Shown piece by piece: positions 1 through 12,340 of a DNA stretch of 64,000 bases. Under the pieces are notes generated by a model. That model made no database searches, was not told the DNA's origin, and worked only from the letters and a program-made list of their open reading frames with translations. Source of the stretch: Prinia subflava (Eukaryota > Chordata > Aves > Passeriformes > Cisticolidae); the NCBI RefSeq assembly GCF_021018805.1, contig NC_086259.1, positions 13,297,001 to 13,361,000 on the forward strand. Reading direction: 5' to 3'. The number at the start of each line of letters is the position of its first letter. The first letter of the stretch is position 1. Position numbers and translations under genes: made by a program.

Positions 1-2040
1 GTTTGGACATCATATACCCAAAATGCAGCCTCTCCTGTGCTGAGGTGTAGGCATCTCCACTTTTCTTGTTAGCAGTGCAGGATCCTTTCATAGCTGGAAC
101 TTGGGAGCAAACCTGGGTGTGAGGGCCTGAGCCAGAATTTCCTTAACACCTTGTTTGTAGCAATGTTACTACTGCAAGAAGTGCTGTGGGATCATTAATG
201 ACTTTCAGGGTCTGTGTTGTATCTGGCCAGGAGGATGTAATTTCTGGCAATGTGGTACCTCTCAGTGTCACACTGTCCCATTAATTCAGTGCTCGCTGAG
301 GTCTTTATTGACTACTGACCTAGACAGGGTGTGCTCAGCATGTGCAAATGAACTGCTGGAATTGGTGTTTTCATGGTGCAGGAAAAATTTAGTAGAATGG
401 TTTCATCTCTGCGTTTATACAGATTGGTGAGAAGAAACAATGCTGAGATGCAACCTGGCAATTTGCCCCCTCCACATATCGTGTGATAGAGCACTTGGAT
501 TAAAGAAATGGTTTTATTTAGTTATTTGAGGTTCAAATGTAGCTTTTGCAAAGCATAACTCCTGTTTTGTTCTGTAACATTTTTAAAAACATTACAAATA
601 AAGCATAGACCTTATAGGAGAGGATTTGGAGTTTTCCAGTACCTTTGTTGTAGCTCTGAAATGAAACATTTGCAGGACTGTGCTGGAATTTCACAGTGGA
701 ACTGATTATACACAGAAGTGAATCTGGTTCATCTGTGTTGCATTTAAGGGGAAAAAAGGTTGTCAAAAATTACTGTCTTATAATTACCTTACAAGAAGGT
801 AAGTGAGATTTCTAATACATGAACAGCATTTTGTGTAGTAGCAGTATAAGACCATAATTTGGAGGGGGGATAAATATTTTTTACATATTTATTTTTAAAG
901 CAATCCAGTTTTCTCAGTGGACCTTGCTAGGACCTTCTAGTGCCTCTGTGGAAGCTGGGAATGGAAGCTCCTGGCTTTGGGAAGCCGTGCTCACAGCCAT
1001 ACAGAGGTGTTGTTGAGGGGATTTCTCACTGATGGCAGAAGCTTTCAATCCCAGTGTTGCAGTGAGTTAATGGAGTTAAGCCATAGGTGTGGCATCAAAA
1101 AATTAACTCTTGAAATCAATATGGCTTTTTAGCTCTTCTGAAAAAGAGGAGAAAGAAACTAAAGCAAGTTTCCGAAGTGCAGTAGGAAAAAAAGAATTCT
1201 GATCTTCAGCAAACTTGTTGGAAATGAGACAAGAGGGGCTTGGAGCTGACCTATAAGAGAGGTGAAATTGTTACCTTTCTCCTAAGGTATTGTTTTTGTG
1301 GGTTTTTTTGCCAGTCTTTATTACATGAGCATCGTCTTGACCATTTTTCTCAATTAGTCCCTCATGGTGCTGTGAGCAAATCATTCTTCCATAGGGGAAA
1401 TCTGTAATGTGAATAGACCAGACTCCCTTGCTGAAGTCCCGTGGTCACAAACAGCATAAAACCCTGGACACTGTTTTCAGTGAGGCAGTTCATCAAATTT
1501 ACTAGGAAAAGGAGCAGCTGCTGTAGCTCTTAATTCCCTCCCCTCCTCTCAAACTCCCCTCACTTGCTCAAGCCTCTTGAAAGTGTTACTCGACTGATGA
1601 ATTCCACTGGGGTTTATTACTAAACCATTTGTGTAATTTAGCAGTCTGGAAAAGGCCACAGGTATATTGTTGTGCATGCCCTCCTCTCCCCTGTCATAAT
1701 TAGTCCGTTTGACTCCACATCCAAAATCCTGGTCCTAGGCATTATCAAGCTTTGGTTTAAAACAGTCACTAACTAAGAAGTGTGTCAACTGTTTATCAGT
1801 GACTGGACATCAAACTGTGGATGTACTTAAGCTTCCCCATACAAAACAGCAGCCTGAAAATTTGGCAGTTTGTGGGAGAAATGTTTGGGTTGTGTGCAGG
1901 GATGTTTTATAACTTTTCTTTTTGAAGTCAAAATGAAATTCTTATTCCTGCCAAGATATGTTCCTGAAAGAAAGTTGCAGCCTTTTGAGGTAGAACTAAG
2001 GATACATGCATTTGTTTTGTTCATTTAGATTTTTGGCACA

Positions 2041-2158
2041 ACTTCTGTTTTCACTGTCTCCTGTTTTCTTTCCTATCCTTTATTTCTCATCTTTCTTCTA
2101 CTCTCTTTTTTTTTTTTCTTATTCCAGTTGTGTTCATTCTCTTTGCTTTTCTGCTCTG
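2041..2158 (+). other. Polypyrimidine tract with cryptic 3' splice site
   Basis: About 120 bases are strongly C/T-rich on the plus strand, including T12 at 2106-2117. This is followed by cttattccag at 2118-2127, a near-ideal 3' splice acceptor. No coding frame or clear donor follows, so it is probably a decoy site or plain low-complexity DNA. Confidence 0.4.
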
Positions 2159-5100
2159 AATTAATGTATTACGTCCTCCCAACACTTTATTCAAGTCTTT
2201 GCTTTGACACTATTTTGGGTGCACAAGAGTTACTTGTTTACTTTGAGCTATAATATTAAACTGCTCAAAAAAAATCAGTTACTGCAACATGTCTCATTGG
2301 TTTTCCATACATGTGCAAATGACTGAAAGAAGCTTAGGAAAATGAGTTTGAAATTTTCTATACCATGCCATTATCTGTATCTCAGTAAGCATGCAAGATG
2401 CATGGTACTCCACAGAAGTACCAAAATGTTTATGCAGCATTATGAGTCACAGCTAACAGATCATCTTTTAAATTAATTGGAATAGCATTAATTGTTGCTT
2501 GGTAAAAATGGCTTGAGAAGGTTGGAGAGATTTAGCTTTAAAATAACTTGATAGAGGAATGAACAATCATGTTGCAGGTGGTGGGACTGCAGTAAAAGTC
2601 TCTGTGGACTATACTTTTGAGGCATCAATTTCTGCATTATGTGTTATCTTCAGGGTCTGTTGTTGGACAGGGGGGGAAAGGGAGAGAGGTTTTGGCACAT
2701 GTGGTATTTTTGAGGGAGCAAAGGGAAGGTTTGCCAGTGTCACACAAGTGCTGTTTAAAGGCTGGTGAATGAGGAAAGGCAGTGGTAACCACCTTAGTGC
2801 TTAGTTTCAGTTTCAGCAGCTTTATTAAACCTTTTTGAGTCCTTCAGTTGGCTATCCTAGGCTCGATTCAGGGATATGGGGTTAGCTTATAGTACAGTTG
2901 TCATAGTTGGTTTCTTAGATTGCGTTTGGGACACATCTGTTTGGTTGCCTTTACATGGTTATGGTCAGCACCGGGTAACTCAGAGGAGAAACAGTGACAA
3001 AGATGTTCATGGGGATATCTACTTGCTTTATTAGGCTTCACCTTGTTCCTTAGTGGTTAGACACTGGTAATCCTGAAGCATGAGGAATATTTCTTTCTAC
3101 AATTTCAGTGTTAAAACTCAGCTCTAGGTACTGTCAATATCAATATACATACTGAGTCAGTTCTTAATCCCATTATGGTTTTGGCCTTGCTATCTTCCTG
3201 TGGCAGTAAATTCTACAATCCAATTACAGATTATGTTAAATATTTCCTTTTATTGGTTTTGAGTTTGGCATCATTTACACACAGACACTGTTTCTTTTTG
3301 TTCAGACCTATACGATCTGAACAAATCTGGATTTCAAGATCTGCCCTTTCTAGAACTTTACTTAAAGTACCAGCTCTTACTTGGTTCTTTTTTCGTTATT
3401 CATCCCAAAAGTGTTCCTAGACCATGTCACATGCTTTTGACAATTCCCTGAGTGTGTCCTGCAGTTTCTCTTTTGAGGGTATCTGTCCAGCTCACACACC
3501 ATTGTTGATAACACCAATTTGTTTGGTTTCTCTGATAATGATGTTTGGTGTAGCCATACTCAGTGTGAAAGCCAGAAGTGACTAATCTGTGAAGGATTTG
3601 ATTTTAATCTCAGGTAAATGAGAGTGCATAGGTGGGAATACTGCACAGTATCATGACAAATCCTCATCTCTAAACACAAGTCAGTAGGTTTCTTTGGGCT
3701 AGATTCTAATGTATGAGAAGAGAAATTTCTAAAGAGTATGGGGGAGGAAATGTAGAAGAAAAAAAACAAACCACATTTCAAATAGATTATAAAACCTGTG
3801 TGTTATCTCAGATCCTCTGAGCAGTAATTGATTTTGCCTGCTATGGTTACCATACAGTAACTCTGAAACATTCATTATTTCTTTCCTGCCCCAAGGCTTG
3901 TAGCAGAAAATGGCATTTTTAAATCCTTTTACACTGTCTGTGAAGTAGATACAAAAACCTGAAGGTTTTAATGAATGTGAAATAAGTGCTAATGTAGTAG
4001 TCAAAAGACTTGCCATTGTTTTGACTAAATGAGACTGTGACCATCTTTAGGTTCGAGTGAAAGCCGAATGCTGGAAGCTGGATGCAGAGATCCATCTCAC
4101 TGTGGGATTACACATTTGAACCTTGTATTCTGGTTTTTTTTGTTTTCATTTGTTTTTCATAGATCTAACCCTGATATATTTCTTTTAGTCTCCCTCTATC
4201 TTGATTTAATTTTTCCAAAGTTAAAAATGGCTTATCCAGAAAATTTACAGTTCATTGCTAATTGTAAGAATGTTGATTACTCAACAGATACAGTGAATCA
4301 ATATCACTTATTTTTGTTTTGCTGTTTGACTTGAGGTTAATGTTTTGGCTTCATATTTCCTGGTAAGGTGAAGTATATGACATTGCTGTGCATAATTAGC
4401 TAAAGTTATGCTAAATGTTTTGTTGTTTGTCTGTGGTATCATACTCTTAAATGCCTTATTCTCTACCTTTTCTAATGTCCTCTTGGTTTTTTGTTTTCCT
4501 TGTCTAAGCAAAACTTTGGTTTTTGGGGTTTTTTTAATGAATTATGAAAATAAGCACTCAAGGTGGACGCCTCCTTTGGTTTGTTGCTGGAAGCAGGGGG
4601 GAGCTGACCTTGAAATGATTCCCATTAACTCTTAGTGTGAAATCTTTGGCTAAGAGTTGATGGTAACTTGTCACTCTGTTAGATCCCTGTTAGTCACTAT
4701 AGCAGAATTGGTAGCTTTCACTTCCTTTTTTCTTATTTTCTCTGAGTTGCTCTATTTGCAGTGTTTGGCATTTTCTCTCAGAGGAATCTCTCTGGGATGT
4801 AAGGGGTGTTACACTGTGTCTCTTGAAAGCTGTCTGAAGGCAGCTGGCAACCTCCAGACCTTTCTGCCCCTGCTGTGTGCTGGGTCCACCAGTCAGTGGG
4901 GCAGTCCTCTGTGTGAAAAGAGTCGGGGGGTTGTTTTTGAAGGCTGGATAGTTCTTGCTGATATTTAGGGATGCTGGATTTGGGGAGGAAACATTACATA
5001 TGAGTCCATCTATCCCCAGGAATGCCAGAAATGGAATGCCTTTTGCAAAGCATCACCAGGAGAGGAGAAGCAAGTCTTGCTCGTCAGTCAAAGTTTTTCG

Positions 5101-8100
5101 TATAATAAATACCCAAAGCTAAACTTTGTGAAATAACATTCTTCTGCAGCAGCATAGCAGAACAGATCTCCTTCCTGCAGGGGGTTGAATCTGCAGTGTA
5201 TCTTAAAGGTAGAATTTAATTGTCTCAACTAGATTTGTCTTCTCTTGGTTGTAAGTTTGCTCTGTTTGTCTTAAAAAATTTCTTCCTCAAATTCTTCGAC
5301 CTGCATTGCCTCTGAAAAAGCTGCTGTAACATTTTCTCTCTCTGAGATTAAATACTAATTTCCAGCCAATATATTATGTATTAGCAATGCATCCTGGCAA
5401 CAAATGTTGAGACCACATATTCAGAGAGGAAGGTGGGAAGTGCAATTCAAAGACTCATGTTGCAGAGACAGCTCAGCAGAACATGTTGCATGTGGGAAGT
5501 GCCCCTGTGGATCCAGAGAAGGTTCATCTTGCCATCTTGGAGGAGTTTCTAAATCGTTTGATTTTATGCAGATCTCTGAGGTGGATCCTTTTCCCTTCAG
5601 CACTCTTTGTTGGTGTTATCTACAGGAAAGAACACACTTGGGACTGGGCATTTACAAACCAGTGTTTGTCTTGTGGCAAGCGTGCTGGATGGTTATGGTC
5701 ATCCAGAAAAAACATGGAAACTTTGAAACTGGAAGGTCAGATGCTGAAGGAGGAGAAGGATTGCCACTGCTTAAAATGCAAATGGCTTTTGCTGGAGCTC
5801 TTTTATATGCTGGCTACCTGACTTGAAGCAGTTTATATGGACAAAGACTTGCTGGCTTACTGCACCTGGTGCAGGAGTTGCAATCTGGTTGTCCATGCCA
5901 CTGTAGGCTGTGCCTTCCCCTTAGTGAGGCTCTTTCTAGTGTCAAAGGCAGTGGCTTGCTGATCTCATCCTTTTCCTAACTGAAGTTCCAGAGTGATAAA
6001 CTAAAAACTGTCATGACCAATATCCTGTGCCTCTCTGCTTTATGGAAAATGCATGCAGTAGACAGTGAAATAAAGTCTCTATCACATGCAACTAAAGAAA
6101 AGGTCTTTTTGTGTTTCACAATTTATTTTTCAGAGAGTGTTGCAATTTGTTTTTGTAAGCTGGATGTGTAGTCAAGCACTTCATTGAGAAGCTCTGTTAA
6201 ATATGTGAATTTGTGCAGGGAGAGTAGGTAGGCAGGACCTTAGAGTTTAAACAATTCCTGAGCTTATTGATTTTTTTACTCAAGTTTTTTACATCTTGAA
6301 ACAACCCTTTGCTACAGTTATTGTACTGGATCATTTGCCTTGCTGTGTAGTATTGACTAATTATCTTAAAAAAATGAATTTGCAGCTTCCAGAGCAAATC
6401 AGGAGTGACACCTTATCAGCACCACAGGTGGCGACTTCTTCCTCAGACAGAGAAGACTCCACGTGGTCACACAGTAATGCTGCTTAGTGTAAGGCTGCTG
6501 GCCCTACAAAGTGCCAGATCTGAGAGACTGAGGTACTGACCTTTCTAACACACTGATTTGTGAAATCAGTGCAGCGAGTTAGTGACTGTAGCTTTCACTG
6601 ATAGGCACAACTTCACTAAATCTTGCTTACTCAGATTGACAGTCTCACAGCTAATTCCTTAGGACTCTTCCAGGGCCATTGTGAGTGTAAATAATTTAAG
6701 TCTAGCACTACCTTTTGCAGTGTTTGTAAGAATTCAGAGCATTTTGGTATCCTGTGGTACATTCCATCAGAGTAATCTCACCTGTGGGATCATCAGAGCT
6801 TGCTTTTGCATTAATACCAAAGATTTAATTAATTGTTGGTTCTGATAGCCCAGCAAAACTGAAAGAGCCTTCTTTTGTCCCTTGGGTTTTGGGTGTGGTT
6901 TGGGTCTGGATTTTTGTTTGTTTTTGCTATTAATCTCTGAACAATTAGCCTAGGTGCTACTAGAAGCATCTGCTGAACAAGCTGTTGCTACCAGCAGTAG
7001 AAGCAAAACTCTGCAGGTGTCAGATGCATTGTCAGATTTCTGTGGTCAGTAGTTAATGTGTTTATTACAAAAAAACCCTTAGTGATTCTTAGGATATGTT
7101 ACTGAAATATCTTTTAAAATACTTAAAATTTTATTTTTAAGAGAAACTTCAGCTGTTTTGGAGCTTAGGTGCATTGACAGGCCTAGGACATAGAAGTACA
7201 GGGAAATGAAGACTGAGATAGGAACAGGTTCATGCAAATCAATATTGAGTGTAACTGTGGAGATGTCAGGATGGGAATCTCCAGCAGAGCTGCAATTCAG
7301 TGTATTGAATTGTTAGAGTGTGCAGCCAGGTGGATTATTGGCAGTGCACATCTGCTGGGCTCCTGCCTCCAGTTACAGCAACTTCCAGCTCATTGAATGT
7401 CATGTAGTTTAAAAGTAGGGGCTGGGTTGGGCAGCACAGTAGGGAAATGTTGCCCTAAAACATCATAACTTATATTAATGACTGGCTAAAACAACTGGGA
7501 GGTTCAGTTGCATGCAGAATATCAAAATGCCTTTGTCCCTGGCCTTTGACTTACTGAGATCTATATCGAGATCCAAGCAAATGTGTGTCCTCCATAGTTT
7601 GTATCTAATGACAAATTGCATCTTGCATTGTATTATAGCACAATTTGTAAAAACAACTGAAATGGAGCCCAAGCAATTAGCTTTTGAAGACAGAGGATAT
7701 AAATGAGATGTAAAAACGGAGAGTGTTCTGGAGTTTCAGGTTTTGATTTTAATTTGAGTTTTTCAGGGAAACTGAGGGTAAGTTTAGAACAAGAGCTCAT
7801 AAAGAGCCAAGGATATAGGATTTCAGCACTTGAGATTTATCTATTTGTACTTGCTGTCTGAAAGCAGCACATTCAAATCAAACCAGCAAACTGCTGTCGG
7901 ATGTGTTGTGGATGAACAGGGATTTTTTTTTTCAGAGGTTCCACAGGACAGAAGAAAGAAGGGAATGTTGGTTATAAACTTTGAAATACGTTCCAAGAGT
8001 ATTTTGTACCAAGAGTGCCAGTTTAAATATTTATGCAGTGTTTTATTGTACTGATTCAAATATTGAATAGCACCTGACCCTTGAATTTCTGGATCCTTGC

Positions 8101-11100
8101 CTGACTGGCAGCCCCTGATGCATATATTTATTTAGAAAATGGCCTTCTGTGGCACCTGCTTTTCATAGCAGGAAATTGGGAAAGCTGGATTTTGATCCAA
8201 TTTTTGTCATGATTTTTGTGCTTGACTTTGAGTTCAAGAAATGCCTTCCTATGCATCAGTTTCTTCAACTGAGAATTAAAAGTTCCATTTACCACTGGCT
8301 CTCACAAGATTGTGAAATTCTGTAGTGGAGGTTTATGTGGATGGTTTCCTTTTTGCTATTTCCTCAGACTTCTTTATTGTTCACAGTCCTGATCAATATT
8401 GGGCAACATTTAACCAGCCTCCAACTTCCTCTCCTCAGATATCACCAGACCTTGTGAAAAAATAGGGCTGTTTCTTTCCATCAGTTGTTTTCCAGTTTGG
8501 CAGTGCTGAACAGCACAGTCCTTGGCTGCCCCTGTGGTACAGACTGGCAGCAGAGCTCCATTCCCCACATGAAACAAGAATCTGAAGCTGTACTGCAAAC
8601 ACCTGTCCACTGGCAGATCTGCTGAAACCACCCTTTTGTCATTAAGGCAGCTGCAGTGGCTGTCACCAGTCTGGTCTGGAGATCTTTAACTTCTCTCATC
8701 TGAAATTGTGCAAAGACTGCTATTCATTGCTGCTCTGAGCTGTAATTGTGGCCACATAAAAACCTTCAATCTGGCAGTACAGAGATGTAGGCTAAAACTT
8801 TGGTCAATACAGCTACTGCCTGCTACCCAATATAACCATTTTATGCAGCACTATTTAGTAGTGTGGTAACTCTCACTTGACATGGATTATTTAGTATGTG
8901 CCTGATGTAGAGAGACTGAGCTGAAGTAGCAAAACCTCATAGTCAGAGGTCTGGCCTAGGCTGTTGCTGGGCACACCCCCTGCTCCTGAGCTTGGATTGT
9001 GCATTGGCAAACTGCTCCATGGTCTGTGAGGACTTGAGTATTCCTGCCCTTGCCTGCCAGGCTTGCACTGCTGGCTGCTTTTGCAGAGCTCAACCTCAAG
9101 ATGCAGATGTCCTCACTTTAAAATATCAGCAAAAAGTCTTTCCAAATTCCCAGCCATGCTCTGTGCTTGTTTATAGCTGAAACCCCAGGGATGCGAGATG
9201 GTTTTAGCAAATAAACGTAAGGGATCTGTGGAGGGATTTCTGGAGCCATCATTCTCTGTTTCCCTCTGTGTATTTGCAGACTCAGAGAAGAAAATGGAGA
9301 ATTCAGTTGGCTTGTTTACCCAAACTATTAGGCTGGCTTAGCCATTCCATGATAAAGTTCCATTTCAGTACTGAGCTTACTAGGCTGTGGAGATAAAAAT
9401 GATTAATTTGATTGCTTCTGTCCTCCTGTTTTTACATTCAGGTTTCACAGGATTGGATCAATGTCTGTTACCATTTCTTCCTGTAAAGCATACCCTGAAT
9501 CTTTCTGCCTGCATACAGAGCTGCTCCAAGCACGCAAAAGCTGTGGGGGTTTTTTCCACTGTCAAGAAATATAGTGGTGGCTCAGGATTATGGCCATGGC
9601 TCTGACTAAGAAGCCAGAGTTAACTAAATTTAAAGCATTTTTTTCTGTTGCAGAGCAATATGGCCTGATGGTCCCGCATTCCAGAGGGTGTCCAAAACTC
9701 ATGCTCTGCAGAGGTTGCCTTTGGCTTCATTTGATCAAACTGATAGGATGGACATGTCAAGGGATTGTGCAGGACTGATGTTGTGCAGGCAGTTAAATCT
9801 ATGAATTGGATTAAAACACTAATGTTAGTATGCTTTGATGGGATTTTTTTTTCTTTTGATTGAGATGCTTTTTGGAGATAAAGCTGGAACCAGCTCCCAA
9901 TTTGCAGTTGCTTGGGGCTTTGCTGTTTGAGTTTTCTTTATTTTGCTGCTCTTACCTATTGACCTGCTTGATTAATTTTGTGTTGGAACTTCTCTCCTTT
10001 TATTCCTGACTCTTCTGCCCTGTCAGAACACAACTGAAAAACAAAAATCTGTACAGTTCAGAAGACCAATTAGATCTAGACTTTAAGATAAATGCTTAAT
10101 GACTGTGAAATAGTATGTGCTTCATTTCTTGCTTCAAGACTTATTTTTTTATTAGGAGCTGAGCTTGACAAAGAAGGATGAGGCCAGTGGCAGTTATAAA
10201 GGGTGCATTGTATTTTTACTGCAGTACTGAAGTATTGATTGTTGACTTATTGATAGGCTTAATGCACAACCATTTCCTTAGTTAGTGTTTAAATGTCCAT
10301 TAGAATGTGGCTTGGTGCCAGATTATTGAAATCCTACTTTTATAATATAATTTGTCTATCCAAAAGTACTAATGTGGTTTGGATTTTTAAAGAAAAGATA
10401 AGTAGGCAAGTTTTGAGTTTGCTTGTTTTGTATTTATTAACCTTCACATACTGAATCGAACCTCTGAAACAGGAGACACTGAAAAGAGGACAGAGGGAGG
10501 CTGACAGAAATCTTAATGTTTTGAAGTTTGTGCCTCTTGATATTTTTTACACCTTTGATATTTGCCATGCCTAGCATTTGCTGAACTGCTAACAGACATT
10601 AAGGGATGCTCTAATTTATTCATTTTAAACTAGTTACTGCTTTTTATATGGAAAAATTTATTTGTATAGCTTCATAAGTGTTAGTATGCATGTTAGTAGC
10701 ACTTCTCATAAAAATATGCCTGTTGTGGTCACTGCGTGGTGCTTCTGCAGATGTGAGGTGGGGTGTGCCCTCTCCTCCCTGCAGCACCATCAGTAATCTC
10801 TGCTCAGTTCCTGGGATGCTTCCCAGTGTGGTTTAATGGTCCATGTTCCTCCTGGTCCCTTCTGCTCGAGTCTCAGGCTCATGCTACTGATGGCCAATTG
10901 TCCAGCTTGTAGAAAGACCAGGTTTTGGACAGATAGGTGTGAAAGGCCTGATACTATTGCTGTTGCACATGAATAATCCTGTAGAAAGCAGCTGTCCTGA
11001 TAATTGGGGTGACTTTCTTGTATTGATAAGGTAGTCAGGATGGAACCTTAAACGGGTATGAATCACTTGCCACTGTGGTGAGCCAGAAGCCTTTCCTTAC

Positions 11101-11107
11101 CCAAGCC

Positions 11108-11139
11108 TTTCCTTTCTAATTGCTCTGGTACAGGTAACT
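11108..11139 (+). other. NUP93: Candidate recursive splice site
   Basis: A C/T-rich run (from about 11108) leads to CAG at 11131-11133, directly joined to GTAACT at 11134-11139. It is a zero-length-exon arrangement deep in a long intron. Alternatively it is chance, since such pairs occur every few tens of kilobases. Confidence 0.25.
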
Positions 11140-12239
11140 AAGGATCCTTTAGGAGCCATCTCTCCCTTTTACAGAAACACAAACGTTCACAAAACAGAAA
11201 AGATTAGGCTTATTTTGGTTTATGTATATCTGTGGGCTTGGGTGGTGGCATGGCCACACTTTTGGTATAAAATTACATTTTCAGCTATCTGGCTCTGTCA
11301 GGTAGTTTTGCTGTTTGTTACAGCCTGCTGTGAAAACAAATAATTACACAAATACCAAATACTTCACTGTGGCTAGACGTACTGGAAATGAAGGGAGACC
11401 AAAACAGCTTTCTGCACTTCCAGATATGATGGGAAACACTTGACAAAAGGTGAGGAGCCAAGAGTTTGCCCTCTGGCTACTGCCGTGAGTGTTACTTAAT
11501 CTCTCTCACTTAGACTTGTAGCCAGGACTTGATGCAGTCCCTTTCCTGTCATTTCAGCTTTCCATTAAATAATGAAGTTTTGTAAGATAGAGTTTTTGCC
11601 TGTTAAGAGTCCACCATTTTAAAAGAAATTATAAAAAAAAAAAGCTCTTCTGTCATCTTCTCTCACTGGGAAGTAGTGGAAATTGCTCCCTCTCTGAACA
11701 AATAGCAGTGGGAGCGGTATAATTACCAAGATGAAACTTGTGCTAGTATTTGTTAAAACTGACTCTTTATCTGCCATGACATATATTGGGCTTAGTGTTT
11801 GTTTCTCCAGTGATCTGACTTTCTCCACCCCCCTGTTTCAATAGTCTGCCAGATCTCATACTTCTGTGCTGAGGTGGCCATCACTATTGTTCACCATCTT
11901 TCCAAAACGTACAAAGATGATAGAAAAAAATCTTTCAGGCTTTTTTTTCCCCCAATGCAGTTCATATCCATTCAATTACTGTGGTTGGTCTGTGAAATTT
12001 TATGGTAATTTTTTTCAAAATTCTGCTTTTGGGTGACAGATGATGAAGCAGTTTAGGAATTAGCCTCTTCTCTTTCATACCAAGTGGGAAAGAGAGAACA
12101 TAACAAGCTACTTCAGATTTTCAGCTCATCTTTGTGTGGAGTACAATATAATGTCTAAGCATTTGTACTCACTTTCCATGGACTCTTACATGGCATGGTC
12201 CCAGCTTACCTGACTTATTCAGAGTTCAACTTTAAAAGG

Positions 12240-12340
12240 TAGAAAAGAAAGGACATTACCATATAGCAATTTAATTAACACTATGGCAACAACTATTTAT
12301 AGGCTTTAAATAATTGCAATGCAAATTTAAGTTGCTCTGT
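12240..12340. promoter_or_regulatory. Candidate regulatory block with MEF2 and octamer sites
   Basis: CTATTTATAG at 12293-12302 fits the MEF2 consensus, and ATGCAAAT at 12319-12326 is a perfect POU octamer, 17 bp apart. TTAATTAA lies upstream at about 12270. The clustering suggests an enhancer element, but conservation cannot be tested here. Confidence 0.3.

Larger units (their letters stand above)
1..12239 (+). other. NUP93: NUP93 intron 3, first visible part; no gene seen
   Basis: I find no exon, RNA gene or transposon that I can recognise here on either strand. Open frames are short and unrelated to known families. I looked for the preceding NUP93 exons (residues 1-99) and did not find them. 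Visible structure: a pyrimidine-rich stretch at 2041-2158 ending in a good-looking acceptor, a T12 run at 2106-2117, and a juxtaposed acceptor/donor at 11131-11139. Assignment to intron 3 is inferred from the gene order. Confidence 0.75.

Noticed and set aside
4050..4060. GGTTCGAGTGA, resembling a tRNA T-loop / B box
   Set aside because: There is no matching A box, acceptor stem or T-arm pairing around it, so it is not a tRNA gene.
5404..5826. 140-codon open frame with several cysteines
   Set aside because: The cysteine spacing does not form a regular zinc-binding pattern I recognise, and an overlapping frame is equally open.
6424..6435. ACAGGTGGC word resembling a CTCF core
   Set aside because: Alignment to the 12-13 bp core leaves at least two mismatches at important positions.
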